From Candidatus Eiseniibacteriota bacterium (GTDB taxonomy: Bacteria > Eisenbacteria > RBG-16-71-46 > CAIMUX01): DNA of 64,000 nt. A program made the position numbers and the translations under genes. Positions 6,383 through 16,080 of the stretch are shown in pieces. The stretch covers positions 62,001 through 126,000 of the forward strand of contig JACKCR010000005.1 of assembly GCA_020633975.1 (NCBI GenBank). The letters run 5' to 3'. The first letter of the stretch is position 1. Each line of letters opens with the position of its first letter. Under the pieces are notes generated by a model, which saw only the letters and a program-made list of their open reading frames with translations, made no database searches and was not told the DNA's origin.

Positions 6383-8758
6383 CTATGCGGCGTACAAGTC
6401 GTCCGCCACTTTCCGCCGCTTTCCGCCCGAGCGGTTCGCACGCGCGAGGCCGCGTCTCACGACTTCGCTCATTTGCGAGACGAGAATGATCTCGAGCTCT
6501 TCCCGGATCTCCGCAGGGATCTCCGAGACGTGGCGGCGGTTCCCTTCGGGAACGAGCAGTGTACGCACCCCATACCGGTGGGCGGCAACCGCTTTTTCGG
6601 TAAGACCACCGATAGGCAGTACGCGACCACGCAGAGTGATCTCGCCAGTGAGGGCGACGGTGCTCCGTGTGCTTCGCTCGGTCAGCGCCGAGATGATTGC
6701 GAGGGCGATCGCGGCTCCCGCGGAAGGACCGTCCTTGGGAACGGCACCCTGGGGAACATGCACATGAAGATCGTGGGACGCGAAGAGAGACGGATCGATG
6801 TCGTACGTGGCGCACTCGGAGCGCACCCACGAAACCGCCGCCCGCGCCGATTCGCGCATCGTCTCGCCCAGTTTGCCGGTCAGGATGAGCTGGCCGTTCC
6901 CAGGGAGCGCGCGTACTTCGATGAGGAGGATCTCTCCCCCCGTCTCCGTCCAGGCGAGCCCGGTCGAGACGCCAACCCGGCCGGCCCGCTCGAGCGGCCC
7001 ATCGCTGAGGAAGCGCTCGGGTCCGAGTAGATCGGGCAGCTCTTCCGCTCCGACCGTGCGCGCTCCGTCCAGCGTCTTCGAAGCCTTCTGTCGCGCGATC
7101 TTTCGGCAGACAGAACCGATCTCTCGCTCCAGGCTCCGCACCCCGGCTTCACGCGTGTATTCGCGCACGATCCGAAGGAGCGTATCCCGAGGCACGACGA
7201 GGTCGTCCTCGCTGAGGCCGGTGGCGGTACGCTGACGTGGCAAGAGGAACCGATCCGCGATCTCGAGCTTCTCGGACTCGAGGTACCCAGGAAGGCGGAT
7301 GAGCTCCATCCGATCGAGTAGCGGAATCGGAATGTTGTTCGCATCGTTCGCGGTCGTCAGGAAGAGCACCTTCGAAAGGTCGTAGTCGACTTCGAGGTAG
7401 TGATCGCTGAATCCGTGATTCTGCTCCGGGTCGAGAACTTCGAGGAGCGCTGCAGAAGGATCTCCGCGGTAGTCGGAACTCAGCTTGTCCACTTCGTCGA
7501 GCAGGATGACCGGATTGACCGTCCCGACCTTCTTCATCGCCTGTGCGATCCGTCCCGGCATCGATCCGATGTAGGTGCGACGGTGCCCGCGGATCTCCGC
7601 TTCGTCCCGCACGCCTCCGAGTGCAATGCGAGCGAACTTTCGGCCGAGCGCACGAGCCACCGAACGTCCGAGTGACGTCTTCCCGACTCCAGGAGGGCCA
7701 ACGAGACAGAGCACAGGACCGCGAACGGACTTCGTCAGCTGTACGACCGCGATGTGCTCGAGGATCCGTTCCTTCACGCGCGTGAGCCCGAAGTGATCGG
7801 CATCGAGGATCTCCTCGGCTTCGATCAGGTTGCGACGATCACGCGTCTTCTTGTTCCAAGGGACCCCGGTGAGCCAAGTCAGATACCCGCGCGTCACCGT
7901 GGCCTCGGGAGAAAAAACCGGCATGCGCGCAAGACGATCGACTTCCTGAAGCGCCTTCTTCTCGACGGATTGAGGCATCCGGGCGCTGCGGACGAGTCGT
8001 TCGAACTCTTCGATCTCCGCCATCCCTTCCTTGTCCGGATCGGTCTCCTTGTGCGGAGTGCGCGGAATCGGAATGGAGGGCGCGGAAGAACTACTCGCCT
8101 CGACCTTGCGGCGGCGGAACGTCGCGTTCTCTTTGGTCAGGGCACGCCTCAGAGTCTCGAGCCTCGCGATGGAGTCGTCGGACTCGAGCAGTTCCTGGCG
8201 CGACGCGACAGATACCAGAACCTGAGACGCAATGAGATAGCTGACGGCGTGGGCGTCGTGTCCGTCGACGACGGAACTCCGGAGCTCGTCGGGCACGCGG
8301 CCGGAGAGTTCGGCAAACTCCGTGAAGAGAGCCTGCGCTCTCGTGAGGTGCGACTTCGCGATGAGCTCTTCACCCTGTCGCTCTACGCGGAGTCGAACGG
8401 AGCCGAAGAGGCCGTTCCCTTGTGACTCGAGACGACTGAGCGCAGCGCGCGCGAGCCCTTCCACGAGGATGCGCATGGTGCCGTCGGGCAGACGGAAGAC
8501 CTGGAGAATCCGGACGATGGTTCCGGTGCGATGGAGGTCCTGCTCACCTGGCTCACTGACGTCTGGCCGAATCTGTGCGCTTGCGAAGACGACCTTGTGC
8601 GCCTTCTCCGCCTCTTCGATCGCGGCAACCGACGCGCTCCGCCCGACGAAGAGCGGAAGCGTCACACCGGGGAAGATGACGACGTCCCGTAGCGGCAGGA
8701 GGGGAAGCCGATTCGGCACACGGATTTCACGCCCATCGACGGTGATGCGCAACGTCAT
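6383..8758 (-). CDS. lon: ATP-dependent protease Lon
   Basis: 791 residues, full length for LonA. Order: N-terminal substrate domain (about 15-210, starting LPLLPLRDVVIFPGVTLPLF), linker, AAA+ module with Walker A GPPGVGKT (354-361) and Walker B ILLDEVDK (418-425), and C-terminal Ser/Lys protease domain with catalytic Ser679 in PKDGPSAG and Lys722 in LPIGGLTEKAVAA. Degrades misfolded and regulatory proteins in the cytoplasm. A basic tail (GGKRRKVADDLYAA) ends the chain. It is the last protease of the tig-clpP-clpX-lon cluster, 55 bases behind clpX with a strong hairpin in the gap. Confidence 0.98.
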   Translation of the reverse strand: MTLRITVDGREIRVPNRLPLLPLRDVVIFPGVTLPLFVGRSASVAAIEEAEKAHKVVFASAQIRPDVSEPGEQDLHRTGTIVRILQVFRLPDGTMRILVEGLARAALSRLESQGNGLFGSVRLRVERQGEELIAKSHLTRAQALFTEFAELSGRVPDELRSSVVDGHDAHAVSYLIASQVLVSVASRQELLESDDSIARLETLRRALTKENATFRRRKVEASSSSAPSIPIPRTPHKETDPDKEGMAEIEEFERLVRSARMPQSVEKKALQEVDRLARMPVFSPEATVTRGYLTWLTGVPWNKKTRDRRNLIEAEEILDADHFGLTRVKERILEHIAVVQLTKSVRGPVLCLVGPPGVGKTSLGRSVARALGRKFARIALGGVRDEAEIRGHRRTYIGSMPGRIAQAMKKVGTVNPVILLDEVDKLSSDYRGDPSAALLEVLDPEQNHGFSDHYLEVDYDLSKVLFLTTANDANNIPIPLLDRMELIRLPGYLESEKLEIADRFLLPRQRTATGLSEDDLVVPRDTLLRIVREYTREAGVRSLEREIGSVCRKIARQKASKTLDGARTVGAEELPDLLGPERFLSDGPLERAGRVGVSTGLAWTETGGEILLIEVRALPGNGQLILTGKLGETMRESARAAVSWVRSECATYDIDPSLFASHDLHVHVPQGAVPKDGPSAGAAIALAIISALTERSTRSTVALTGEITLRGRVLPIGGLTEKAVAAHRYGVRTLLVPEGNRRHVSEIPAEIREELEIILVSQMSEVVRRGLARANRSGGKRRKVADDLYAA

Positions 8759-8785
8759 GAAGGGGAGCTCCTCCAGGAATGTCTC

Positions 8786-8804
8786 GGGCCCCCGGAGGGG
8801 GCCC
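8786..8804 (-). promoter_or_regulatory. Very stable hairpin between clpX and lon
   Basis: GGGCCCCC and GGGGGCCC pair over 8 bp around GGA (TCC on the transcribed strand), extendable by one to two pairs. It sits between the clpX stop and the lon ribosome-binding site and resembles the hairpin at 33988-34005. It could partly terminate or protect the clpX message. Confidence 0.45.
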
Positions 8805-8813
8805 GGGGATGCA

Positions 8814-10064
<1,251 letters not shown>

Positions 10065-10194
10065 GAACTCTCCTCGGAGCGGGTCGTCGATACACTCATC
10101 GGTTCGGGTTCTCGGTTTCCTTTGACCCCAGCCCCTTCGATTCGTCAGGGATTCCCGTAGGCTCCCCTCGCGAATCGTCAGGGTTCGGCCCGTT

Positions 10195-10794
10195 TCAGGC
10201 CGAAGCCCCTGCCTTCTTCTTCTCGATCACTTCGTCGACGAGACCGTACTCCTTCGCCTCGTGAGCGGACATGAAGTAGTTCCTGTCCGTATCCTTCTTG
10301 ATCTTGTCTATCGGCTGTCCGGTGTGACCAGCCAAGATCTCGTTCATCCGCTCGCGAAGCGTCAGGATCTCACGCGTATAGATGTGCATGTCGGAAGCCT
10401 GTCCACGGCTTCCGCCCATCGGCTGATGGATCATGATCCGGCTGTTCGGGAGCGCGGAGCGCTTCCCGTTCGCGCCGCAAGCCAGGAGCAGGGCGGCCAT
10501 CGACGCCGCCTGTCCCATGCAGATCGTGGCCACGTCCGGCTTGATGAACTCCATCGTGTCGTAGATCGCCATTCCGGCGGAAACCATTCCACCGGGCGAG
10601 TTGATGTAGAGGTTGATGTCGCGCTCCGGATCTTCCGCCGCCAGAAACAACATCTGCGCGATGACCAGGTTCGCTACGACGTCATCGATCGCAGTCCCTA
10701 CGAAGATGATCCGATCCTTGAGCAGACGCGAGAAAATGTCGTAGGAGCGTTCTCCCCGACTCGACTGCTCGACGACTATCGGTACCAATGCCAT
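10195..10794 (-). CDS. clpP: ATP-dependent Clp protease proteolytic subunit
   Basis: 199 residues, starting [20 protein letters not shown]. Forms the barrel peptidase used by ClpX. Catalytic Ser98 (GQAASMAA) and His123 (MIHQP) are present. The third triad position, Asp in ClpP of E. coli and B. subtilis (the D of RD-R/N-F), is Asn172 here: the segment reads [12 protein letters not shown], confirmed from codons at about 10270-10290. The preceding Asp168 and Asp170 are close and might compensate. Lies 15 bases from tig, so almost certainly co-transcribed. Confidence 0.97.
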   Translation of the reverse strand: MALVPIVVEQSSRGERSYDIFSRLLKDRIIFVGTAIDDVVANLVIAQMLFLAAEDPERDINLYINSPGGMVSAGMAIYDTMEFIKPDVATICMGQAASMAALLLACGANGKRSALPNSRIMIHQPMGGSRGQASDMHIYTREILTLRERMNEILAGHTGQPIDKIKKDTDRNYFMSAHEAKEYGLVDEVIEKKKAGASA

Positions 10795-10809
10795 GAGATC
10801 CGTCTCCCT

Positions 10810-12111
10810 CTACTCCGAGGCGATGGTGTTGGAAGCCTCTTCCTGCTTCGGCCGAGGCCTCACCGACTCGTTGACCCGGATCTTCTCGAAGACGAGATCG
10901 AAGACCTTGTCGTCGAGGACCTCCAACTTGAGGCCGTTCATATCCCCGGATCGCGTTAGCTGTTCACGAATCCGATCCACGTTGGCGCCGTCTCCGACCT
11001 TCTCGCGGATCTTCGCGTCTACATCCTCATCGGATATCCGTATCTCTTCCTTGCGCGCGATCGAATCCAGAATGAGTCTCCGGCGCCAAACCATGTCCAC
11101 CTGGGGGGTGATCTGCTCCTTCAGGGCGTCCGGATCCGCGTTCGGGTTCTGCTCGAACGCCTTCTTCATGTGGAATTCCACCCCTTCCCGGATCACCCCG
11201 TCCGGTACCTGGAACGGCACCAAGTCGAAGAACCGGGCGAGGAAGTGGCCTTGCGACACCTGCCTCGCGCGCCTCGCTTCCTGCTTCTCGAGCTGCTCCC
11301 GGACCTTGGCCCGCAGCCCTTCGAGATCCAGCCCCTCTTCCACCTGAGCGGCGAAAGAATCGTCCAGGTCTGGCCGAACCTTCGTCATCACCTTGGTAGG
11401 ACGCAAGATGTAGTAGCGCTGGCCGCCCGCGAGGTTCCGGTCCCTGTGATCTTCGGGATACTGGACGCGGATCAGCTTCTCCTCGCCCACGGAGACGCCA
11501 ACCGTGGCCTCTCGGAACTCGGGAAGGAGATTCGCGGCCCCGGCCTCGAGCTTGGCGTCCTGACGCTTGCCCTTCGGAAGCCGGCTCCCGTTCTTGTCGG
11601 CCGGATAGATATGGACCTCGACGAGGTCCCCCTCTTCAGACGGACGCTCCGCGTCCTCCAGGGTCGCGGCCTGATCGCGGACGGAATCGAGCGCCCGCTC
11701 GATGTCCTCTTCTTCGAGCTCGAATCGAACTTCGTCGACTTCGATCTCCGTGAGGTCCGGAATCTCGAGCTCGGGCCACAGCTCGACGATGGCCTTGAAC
11801 GTGAGGGGCGCCCCCCGTTCGAACTCCAGATCCTCGACGCGGGGCTGGGAGGCGACGCGGAGCTCGTGCTCGGCCAAGACCTCGTTCACCGCGTCCGGCA
11901 CGATCGACTGGATCACGTCGTTCTGGATCTGGTCCCAGAACTTGTTCTCGACGACGTGGACCGGGACCTTCCCCTTCCGAAAGCCGGGCAGCTGAACCTT
12001 CCGGCGCACCCGCTTCACGACTTCCTGGATCCGCTCTTCGACTTCGTCCGTATCCAGCTCGATCGCGATGCTGCGCTCCCAGGCGCCTGATTCCTCGATG
12101 TTGGACTTCAC
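10810..12111 (-). CDS. tig: Trigger factor
   Basis: 433 residues from a GTG at 12111, chosen because GGGAGTGGGTAGG precedes it and the family N-terminus begins there; an in-frame GTG at 12168 would add 19 residues lacking conservation. Ribosome-binding domain with signature GFRKGKVP, central FKBP-like peptidyl-prolyl isomerase domain (about 140-230; GDLVEVHIY onward) and a long helical C-terminal chaperone domain. It binds nascent chains at the ribosomal exit tunnel. First protein of the tig-clpP-clpX-lon cluster. The PPIase insertion YPADKNGSRLPKGKRQDAKL is more charged than usual, so isomerase activity may be weak. Confidence 0.95.
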   Translation of the reverse strand: MKSNIEESGAWERSIAIELDTDEVEERIQEVVKRVRRKVQLPGFRKGKVPVHVVENKFWDQIQNDVIQSIVPDAVNEVLAEHELRVASQPRVEDLEFERGAPLTFKAIVELWPELEIPDLTEIEVDEVRFELEEEDIERALDSVRDQAATLEDAERPSEEGDLVEVHIYPADKNGSRLPKGKRQDAKLEAGAANLLPEFREATVGVSVGEEKLIRVQYPEDHRDRNLAGGQRYYILRPTKVMTKVRPDLDDSFAAQVEEGLDLEGLRAKVREQLEKQEARRARQVSQGHFLARFFDLVPFQVPDGVIREGVEFHMKKAFEQNPNADPDALKEQITPQVDMVWRRRLILDSIARKEEIRISDEDVDAKIREKVGDGANVDRIREQLTRSGDMNGLKLEVLDDKVFDLVFEKIRVNESVRPRPKQEEASNTIASE

Positions 12112-12211
12112 CCTACCCACTCCCGGTTGTCTCGAGGGCCGACTGCCCTCTGTCACCTCGACCGCCACGTTCGGGCCCAGCCTTCCGGCCGGCGCTTTCG
12201 GTCGATCTCAC

Positions 12212-12230
12212 CGACCGGCTCTTCCGGTCG
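12212..12230 (-). terminator. Hairpin 3' of tRNA-Leu / in tig leader
   Basis: CGACCGG (12212-12218) and CCGGTCG (12224-12230) form a perfect 7-bp stem with a 5-base loop, in a tract rich in TTCCGG/GGTCGA repeats (12176-12245). It separates tRNA-Leu from tig and could limit read-through or act as a processing site. Confidence 0.35.
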
Positions 12231-12287
12231 ACCCTTCCGGCGCCCGGTCTCTGGAAGACCGACACCGACCGTCTATCTAACCAACTG

Positions 12288-12369
<82 letters not shown>

Positions 12370-12433
12370 TCGAGAAACACCCTCAGGTCCGCGGGACGGC
12401 CACGGGGGCCGGCCCGGTCCGAGGGCATCCCGC

Positions 12434-12462
12434 ATTATAGAGAAAGCTCAGGAGGAGCGAGC
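12434..12462 (-). promoter_or_regulatory. Candidate promoter for tRNA-Leu and the tig operon
   Basis: A perfect TATAAT on the minus strand (12439-12434) lies 65 bases upstream of tRNA-Leu. The position 17 bases further up reads GCTCGC, a poor -35, so the assignment rests on the -10 and its location between the dehydrogenase stop and the tRNA. Confidence 0.4.
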
Positions 12463-12505
12463 GACTTCTCCTGGCAGGATGAGAAAGGCCGCCGAGGCGG
12501 ATTCC

Positions 12506-13573
12506 TCACCCGGCGAGCTCTGCCTGGACCCGGCGGCTCACGATCCGGCCCATCTCGTCCGTCCCGAGGCCGTTACCGGCCGATGCGGAGGGGATCTCCC
12601 CATCGAGCAAGGCGCCTCGGACCGCGTTCTCCACTGCCGTCGCCGCCCGGTCCTCTCCAAGGTAGTCCAGCATCATCTGGACCGCGAGGATGGCCGCGAG
12701 CGGATTTGCGACGTTCTTCCCGGCGTACTTGGGCGCCGATCCGTGGATCGGCTCGAACATCGACACCTTCCCCGGATGGATGTTGCCCGAAGCCGCGAGC
12801 CCCATCCCTCCCTGGATCATCGCGCCGAGGTCGGTGAGGATGTCCCCGAAGACGTTCGAGGTGACGACGGTGTCGAACCACTCCGGGTTCTTGACCATCC
12901 ACATGCAGGCCGCATCGACGTACGCGTGATCCCGTTCGATCTCCGGGTAGTCCTGCCCCATCTCCTCGAACGCGCGCGTCCAGAGGTCGAAGGCACGAAC
13001 TGCGTTCGCTTTGTCGACCAACGTGAGCTTCTTCCGCTTCCGCTTCTCGGCGAGTTCGAAAGCGTAGGCGAAGAGACGGTCGGCACCGCGGCGGGTGAGG
13101 ATCATCTCCTGCATTGCCACTTCGTCCTTCGTACCCTTCTTGAAGAATCCGCCGATCCCGGTGTAGAGATCCTCGGTGTTCTCCCGAATGACGACCATGT
13201 CGACGTGCTCAGGGCCCTTGTCCTTGAGCGGACAGAGCTTCGCATCGAACAGTTTGATCGGCCGGAGATTGATGTAGAGGTCGAGTTGAAACCTCAGCCC
13301 CGCGATGATCGCGCGCTCGAGCATCCCGACTTCGATCCGTGGATCGCCGATCGCACCGAGTAGGATCGCATCGTACCCGCGCATCTCCTCGATCACTTCG
13401 TCTGGGAACGTCTCACCGGTCGAAAGGTAGTGCTCGGCGCCGTGCGGATAGTGCGTCTTCTCGAACGCCAGACCGAGCGACTCCGCGGCCGCGTCGAGCA
13501 CACGCACGGCTTCCGTCGTGACCTCGGGACCGATTCCGTCGCCGGGGAGAACGGCGATGCGATACGTCTTCAA
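12506..13573 (-). CDS. Isopropylmalate/isocitrate-family NAD(P) dehydrogenase, LeuB-like
   Basis: 355 residues from a TTG at 13573, chosen because GGAGGA precedes it and the family start (KTYRIAVLPGDGIGPEVT) follows directly. Beta-decarboxylating dehydrogenase fold: GDGIGPEV start, substrate-loop Arg in NLRPIKLF, VVIRENTEDLYTGIGG, metal-binding Asp in NVFGDILTDLGA, and NAD loop HGSAPKYAGKNVANPLA. The RENTEDLY stretch is nearer to isocitrate-type enzymes than to textbook LeuB, while size and the LRF-LD-INLRP region suit isopropylmalate dehydrogenases. No other leucine genes are nearby; neighbours are acyl-CoA enzymes. Exact substrate undecided. Confidence 0.85.
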   Translation of the reverse strand: MKTYRIAVLPGDGIGPEVTTEAVRVLDAAAESLGLAFEKTHYPHGAEHYLSTGETFPDEVIEEMRGYDAILLGAIGDPRIEVGMLERAIIAGLRFQLDLYINLRPIKLFDAKLCPLKDKGPEHVDMVVIRENTEDLYTGIGGFFKKGTKDEVAMQEMILTRRGADRLFAYAFELAEKRKRKKLTLVDKANAVRAFDLWTRAFEEMGQDYPEIERDHAYVDAACMWMVKNPEWFDTVVTSNVFGDILTDLGAMIQGGMGLAASGNIHPGKVSMFEPIHGSAPKYAGKNVANPLAAILAVQMMLDYLGEDRAATAVENAVRGALLDGEIPSASAGNGLGTDEMGRIVSRRVQAELAG

Positions 13574-13622
13574 GCTTCCTCCGAATTCATCTGCAAACTC
13601 GAGGGGATCACTCCCCTCCGGC

Positions 13623-14405
13623 TCACTGTCCCCGGAACTCGGGCTTGCGCTTCTCGAGGAATGCGCCAGTCCCTTCCTTCCAGTCCTCTGTGTTGGCGAG
13701 GAGTCCGAACTGCGCGACTTCGAACGCGAGCCCATCCTCCAGCGTCATCTCTCGTCCTCGCACCGTGGCGCGGAGGGCTGCGGATACCGCGAGCGGACCG
13801 CGCTTCTGGATCGAACCGGCGATCTGTCGCGCTGCCTCCATCAACTCCTCCGGCTCGACGACCCGGTTCGCGAGCCCCATGCGGAAGGCAGACTCGGCGT
13901 CGATCATCTCGCCGCCGAGGATCATCTCGAGTGCACGGCCGAGTCCGACGATGCGGGAGAGTCGCTGCGTTCCGCCGAAACCCGGGATCACGCCAAGACT
14001 CACTTCGGGGAGTCCCATCTTCGCCTTCGTGGAGAGGACGCGGATGTGGCACGCGAGTGCGAGCTCGCAGCCGCCCCCGAGCGCAAAACCGCCAACAGCC
14101 GCGATGACCGGCTTGGAACCTCGCTCGATCCGCGAGAAGAGCGCTTGCCCCCGATCCGCATACTTCATCGCATCGGCTGCCGTGAGGTCTTTCAGTTCGG
14201 TGATGTCGGCGCCCGCGACGAACGCCTTCTCTCCGCCGCCCGTGATGATCATCCCCCGCAGGTCGGCTTCCGCCTCCAGCCGGTCGACCACGGAGGCTAG
14301 CTCCGACAAAGTCGCGCCGTTGAGCGCATTCAGCGCCTTGGGACGATCGATGACGACCTCTAGCCAGCCGTCCTTCTCTTCCAGCTTCAGGTTCTCGAAG
14401 CTCAT
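13623..14405 (-). CDS. Enoyl-CoA hydratase (crotonase family)
   Basis: 260 residues from the ATG at 14405 (MSFENLKLEE), with AGGAAGGA upstream; an in-frame start 15 codons earlier lacks one. Hydrates trans-2-enoyl-CoA in beta-oxidation. Visible are the oxyanion-hole segments GEKAFVAGADITEL and GGFALGGGCELALAC (first catalytic Glu) and PEVSLGVIPGFGGTQRL (second catalytic Glu). Forms a short run with the downstream dehydrogenase (49-base gap) and the upstream thiolase (162-base gap), all minus strand. Confidence 0.93.
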   Translation of the reverse strand: MSFENLKLEEKDGWLEVVIDRPKALNALNGATLSELASVVDRLEAEADLRGMIITGGGEKAFVAGADITELKDLTAADAMKYADRGQALFSRIERGSKPVIAAVGGFALGGGCELALACHIRVLSTKAKMGLPEVSLGVIPGFGGTQRLSRIVGLGRALEMILGGEMIDAESAFRMGLANRVVEPEELMEAARQIAGSIQKRGPLAVSAALRATVRGREMTLEDGLAFEVAQFGLLANTEDWKEGTGAFLEKRKPEFRGQ

Positions 14406-14567
14406 GGAGTCCTTCCTCTCACCGTGGCGCGCCGCAGAGTGGGCGAGCACACGATTCTCGTTCCTCGGGGCGATCCAGAACTCGAATGGCTGCCGGAACC
14501 GCCGGGGGCTCCAGCCCGAACGGCGAAGGTATCCCGGCGGACACCGGCGCTCCAGACCTTTCCCCTA

Positions 14568-15752
14568 TCACCCCCGCTCGAACAACATGGCCATCCCCAA
14601 ACCTCCCGAGACGCAGAGGGTCGCGATCCCTCGGCGAACATCTCGACGCCGCATCTCATGGAGCAAGGAGACCGTGATCCGCGCTCCGGTACAGCCGATC
14701 GGATGCCCCAACGCGATGGCGCCCCCGTTCACGTTGAGCCGATCACGATCGAAACCGAGTTCACGGTCGCACGCGATCACCTGAGCGGCGAACGCCTCGT
14801 TCAGTTCGATCAGGTCGACGTCGCCTAGCGAGAGGGCTTCCTTCTCCATCAGCGCACGCACGGCAGGGACCGGACCGATTCCCATCACGCGCGGGTCGAC
14901 GCCCGCGACTTCATACGCCCGGAGCGTCGCGAGGATGTCGAGGCCGGACGCTTCCGCGCGCGAACGCGTGGTGAGGAGAACGGCTGCCGCACCATCGGTG
15001 ATTCCGGAGGCGTTACCTGCCGTGACCGTCCCGTCCTCTGCAAACACCGGCGGAAGCTTGGCCAGGCTCTCGACCGTCGTACCGGGCCGGGGATGTTCGT
15101 CCCGTGCGAGCGCGACCTCGTCCGGCTTCTTCGAACTCGGCACGGAGACCAATTCGTCGTCGAAGCGGCCTGAGTCGCGAGCGGCTACCGCGCGCATCTG
15201 ACTCGTCACCGCGAACTCGTCCTGTTCGAGGCGAGAGATGTCGTACTGCTTTGCGAGCGTCTCGGCCGTCTCTCCCATGAGCTGTTCCGCGAGCGGACAC
15301 TCGAAGCCGTCGCGGTACATCGAGTCGATCACCTCGCCGTGGCCGAGCCGGTAGCCGGTGCGCGCGCGGTCGAGCAGGTACGGCACACGGGTCATGGATT
15401 CGATCCCTCCAGCGAGGACGAACTCCGCCTCACCCGTGAGGATCCGCCGAACGCCGTCGGCGATCGCTTCCAAGCCGGACGCGCAGGCCATGTTGATCGT
15501 CGACGCTACCGTCGTCTCGGGAAGGCCGGCGCGGATCGCAACCTGACGCGCGGGGTTGGGTCGCGTACCCGCCTGTCGCGCCGATCCGAGAAGCACGCGG
15601 GTGGGGAGAACTCGCCCCCCGAGGTCGTCCAAGAGCGAACGGACGACGAGAGTTCCGAGCTCCACACCGGTGTGGCCGGACAGCGCGCCGAAGAACCGGC
15701 CGATCGGGGTGCGCTTGGCGGAGACGACGACGATTGGGTCCTGGACCTGCAA
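14568..15752 (-). CDS. Acetyl-CoA acetyltransferase (thiolase)
   Basis: 394 residues from a TTG at 15752, preceded by AGGAGG at 9 bases; the open frame continues upstream but the family N-terminus (DPIVVVSAKRTPIGRFFGAL) starts here. Nucleophilic Cys in NMACASGLEAI, His in [17 protein letters not shown], second Cys in LCVSGGLGMAML, and the GNASGITDGAAA segment typical of thiolase II. It condenses or cleaves acetoacetyl-CoA. First gene of a beta-oxidation trio; a second thiolase at 38130-39326 shares the fold but sits with CoA-transferase genes. Confidence 0.93.
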   Translation of the reverse strand: MQVQDPIVVVSAKRTPIGRFFGALSGHTGVELGTLVVRSLLDDLGGRVLPTRVLLGSARQAGTRPNPARQVAIRAGLPETTVASTINMACASGLEAIADGVRRILTGEAEFVLAGGIESMTRVPYLLDRARTGYRLGHGEVIDSMYRDGFECPLAEQLMGETAETLAKQYDISRLEQDEFAVTSQMRAVAARDSGRFDDELVSVPSSKKPDEVALARDEHPRPGTTVESLAKLPPVFAEDGTVTAGNASGITDGAAAVLLTTRSRAEASGLDILATLRAYEVAGVDPRVMGIGPVPAVRALMEKEALSLGDVDLIELNEAFAAQVIACDRELGFDRDRLNVNGGAIALGHPIGCTGARITVSLLHEMRRRDVRRGIATLCVSGGLGMAMLFERG

Positions 15753-16080
15753 GATGGACGGCCTCCTGGCTTGGTCTAATGGTGTGCGGACCAGCCGAGC
15801 CGGGCCGCCCTCCCTGAATCGCTCTGAACCGTCGGAACGTGGTGTCCAGAGCGCCGCTCCGGGTCCGTGAGCTCCAACAGAAGGTTGGGACGCTACGAAA
15901 CCGGGGGGAGTTTCTGCAACCCAGATGGTGACGCCGATCCCGCCCAGGTGTGTTCGAAATTCACACATCGCGGGGTGTCCCTCTGGTCTCCCTCGCCGCC
16001 CATCCCCTATCATCGCAACTCGTTACCCCGTACCGGAGTCCAGGGCACACTCATTGACAAGGACGTGGCAGGGAGGGTTC
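15753..16080. other. Divergent intergenic region thiolase / Omp85
   Basis: 328 bases between two divergent starts. It holds an interrupted palindrome at 15948-15966 (TGTG...CACA type) and the GCAGGGAGGG ribosome-binding site of the Omp85 gene. No clear -35/-10 pair was found in either direction. Confidence 0.5.

Noticed and set aside
15948-15966. CRP binding site
   Set aside because: Arms TGTGT and TCACA are separated by 7, not 6, bases and no CRP gene is in the window; kept only as a palindrome.
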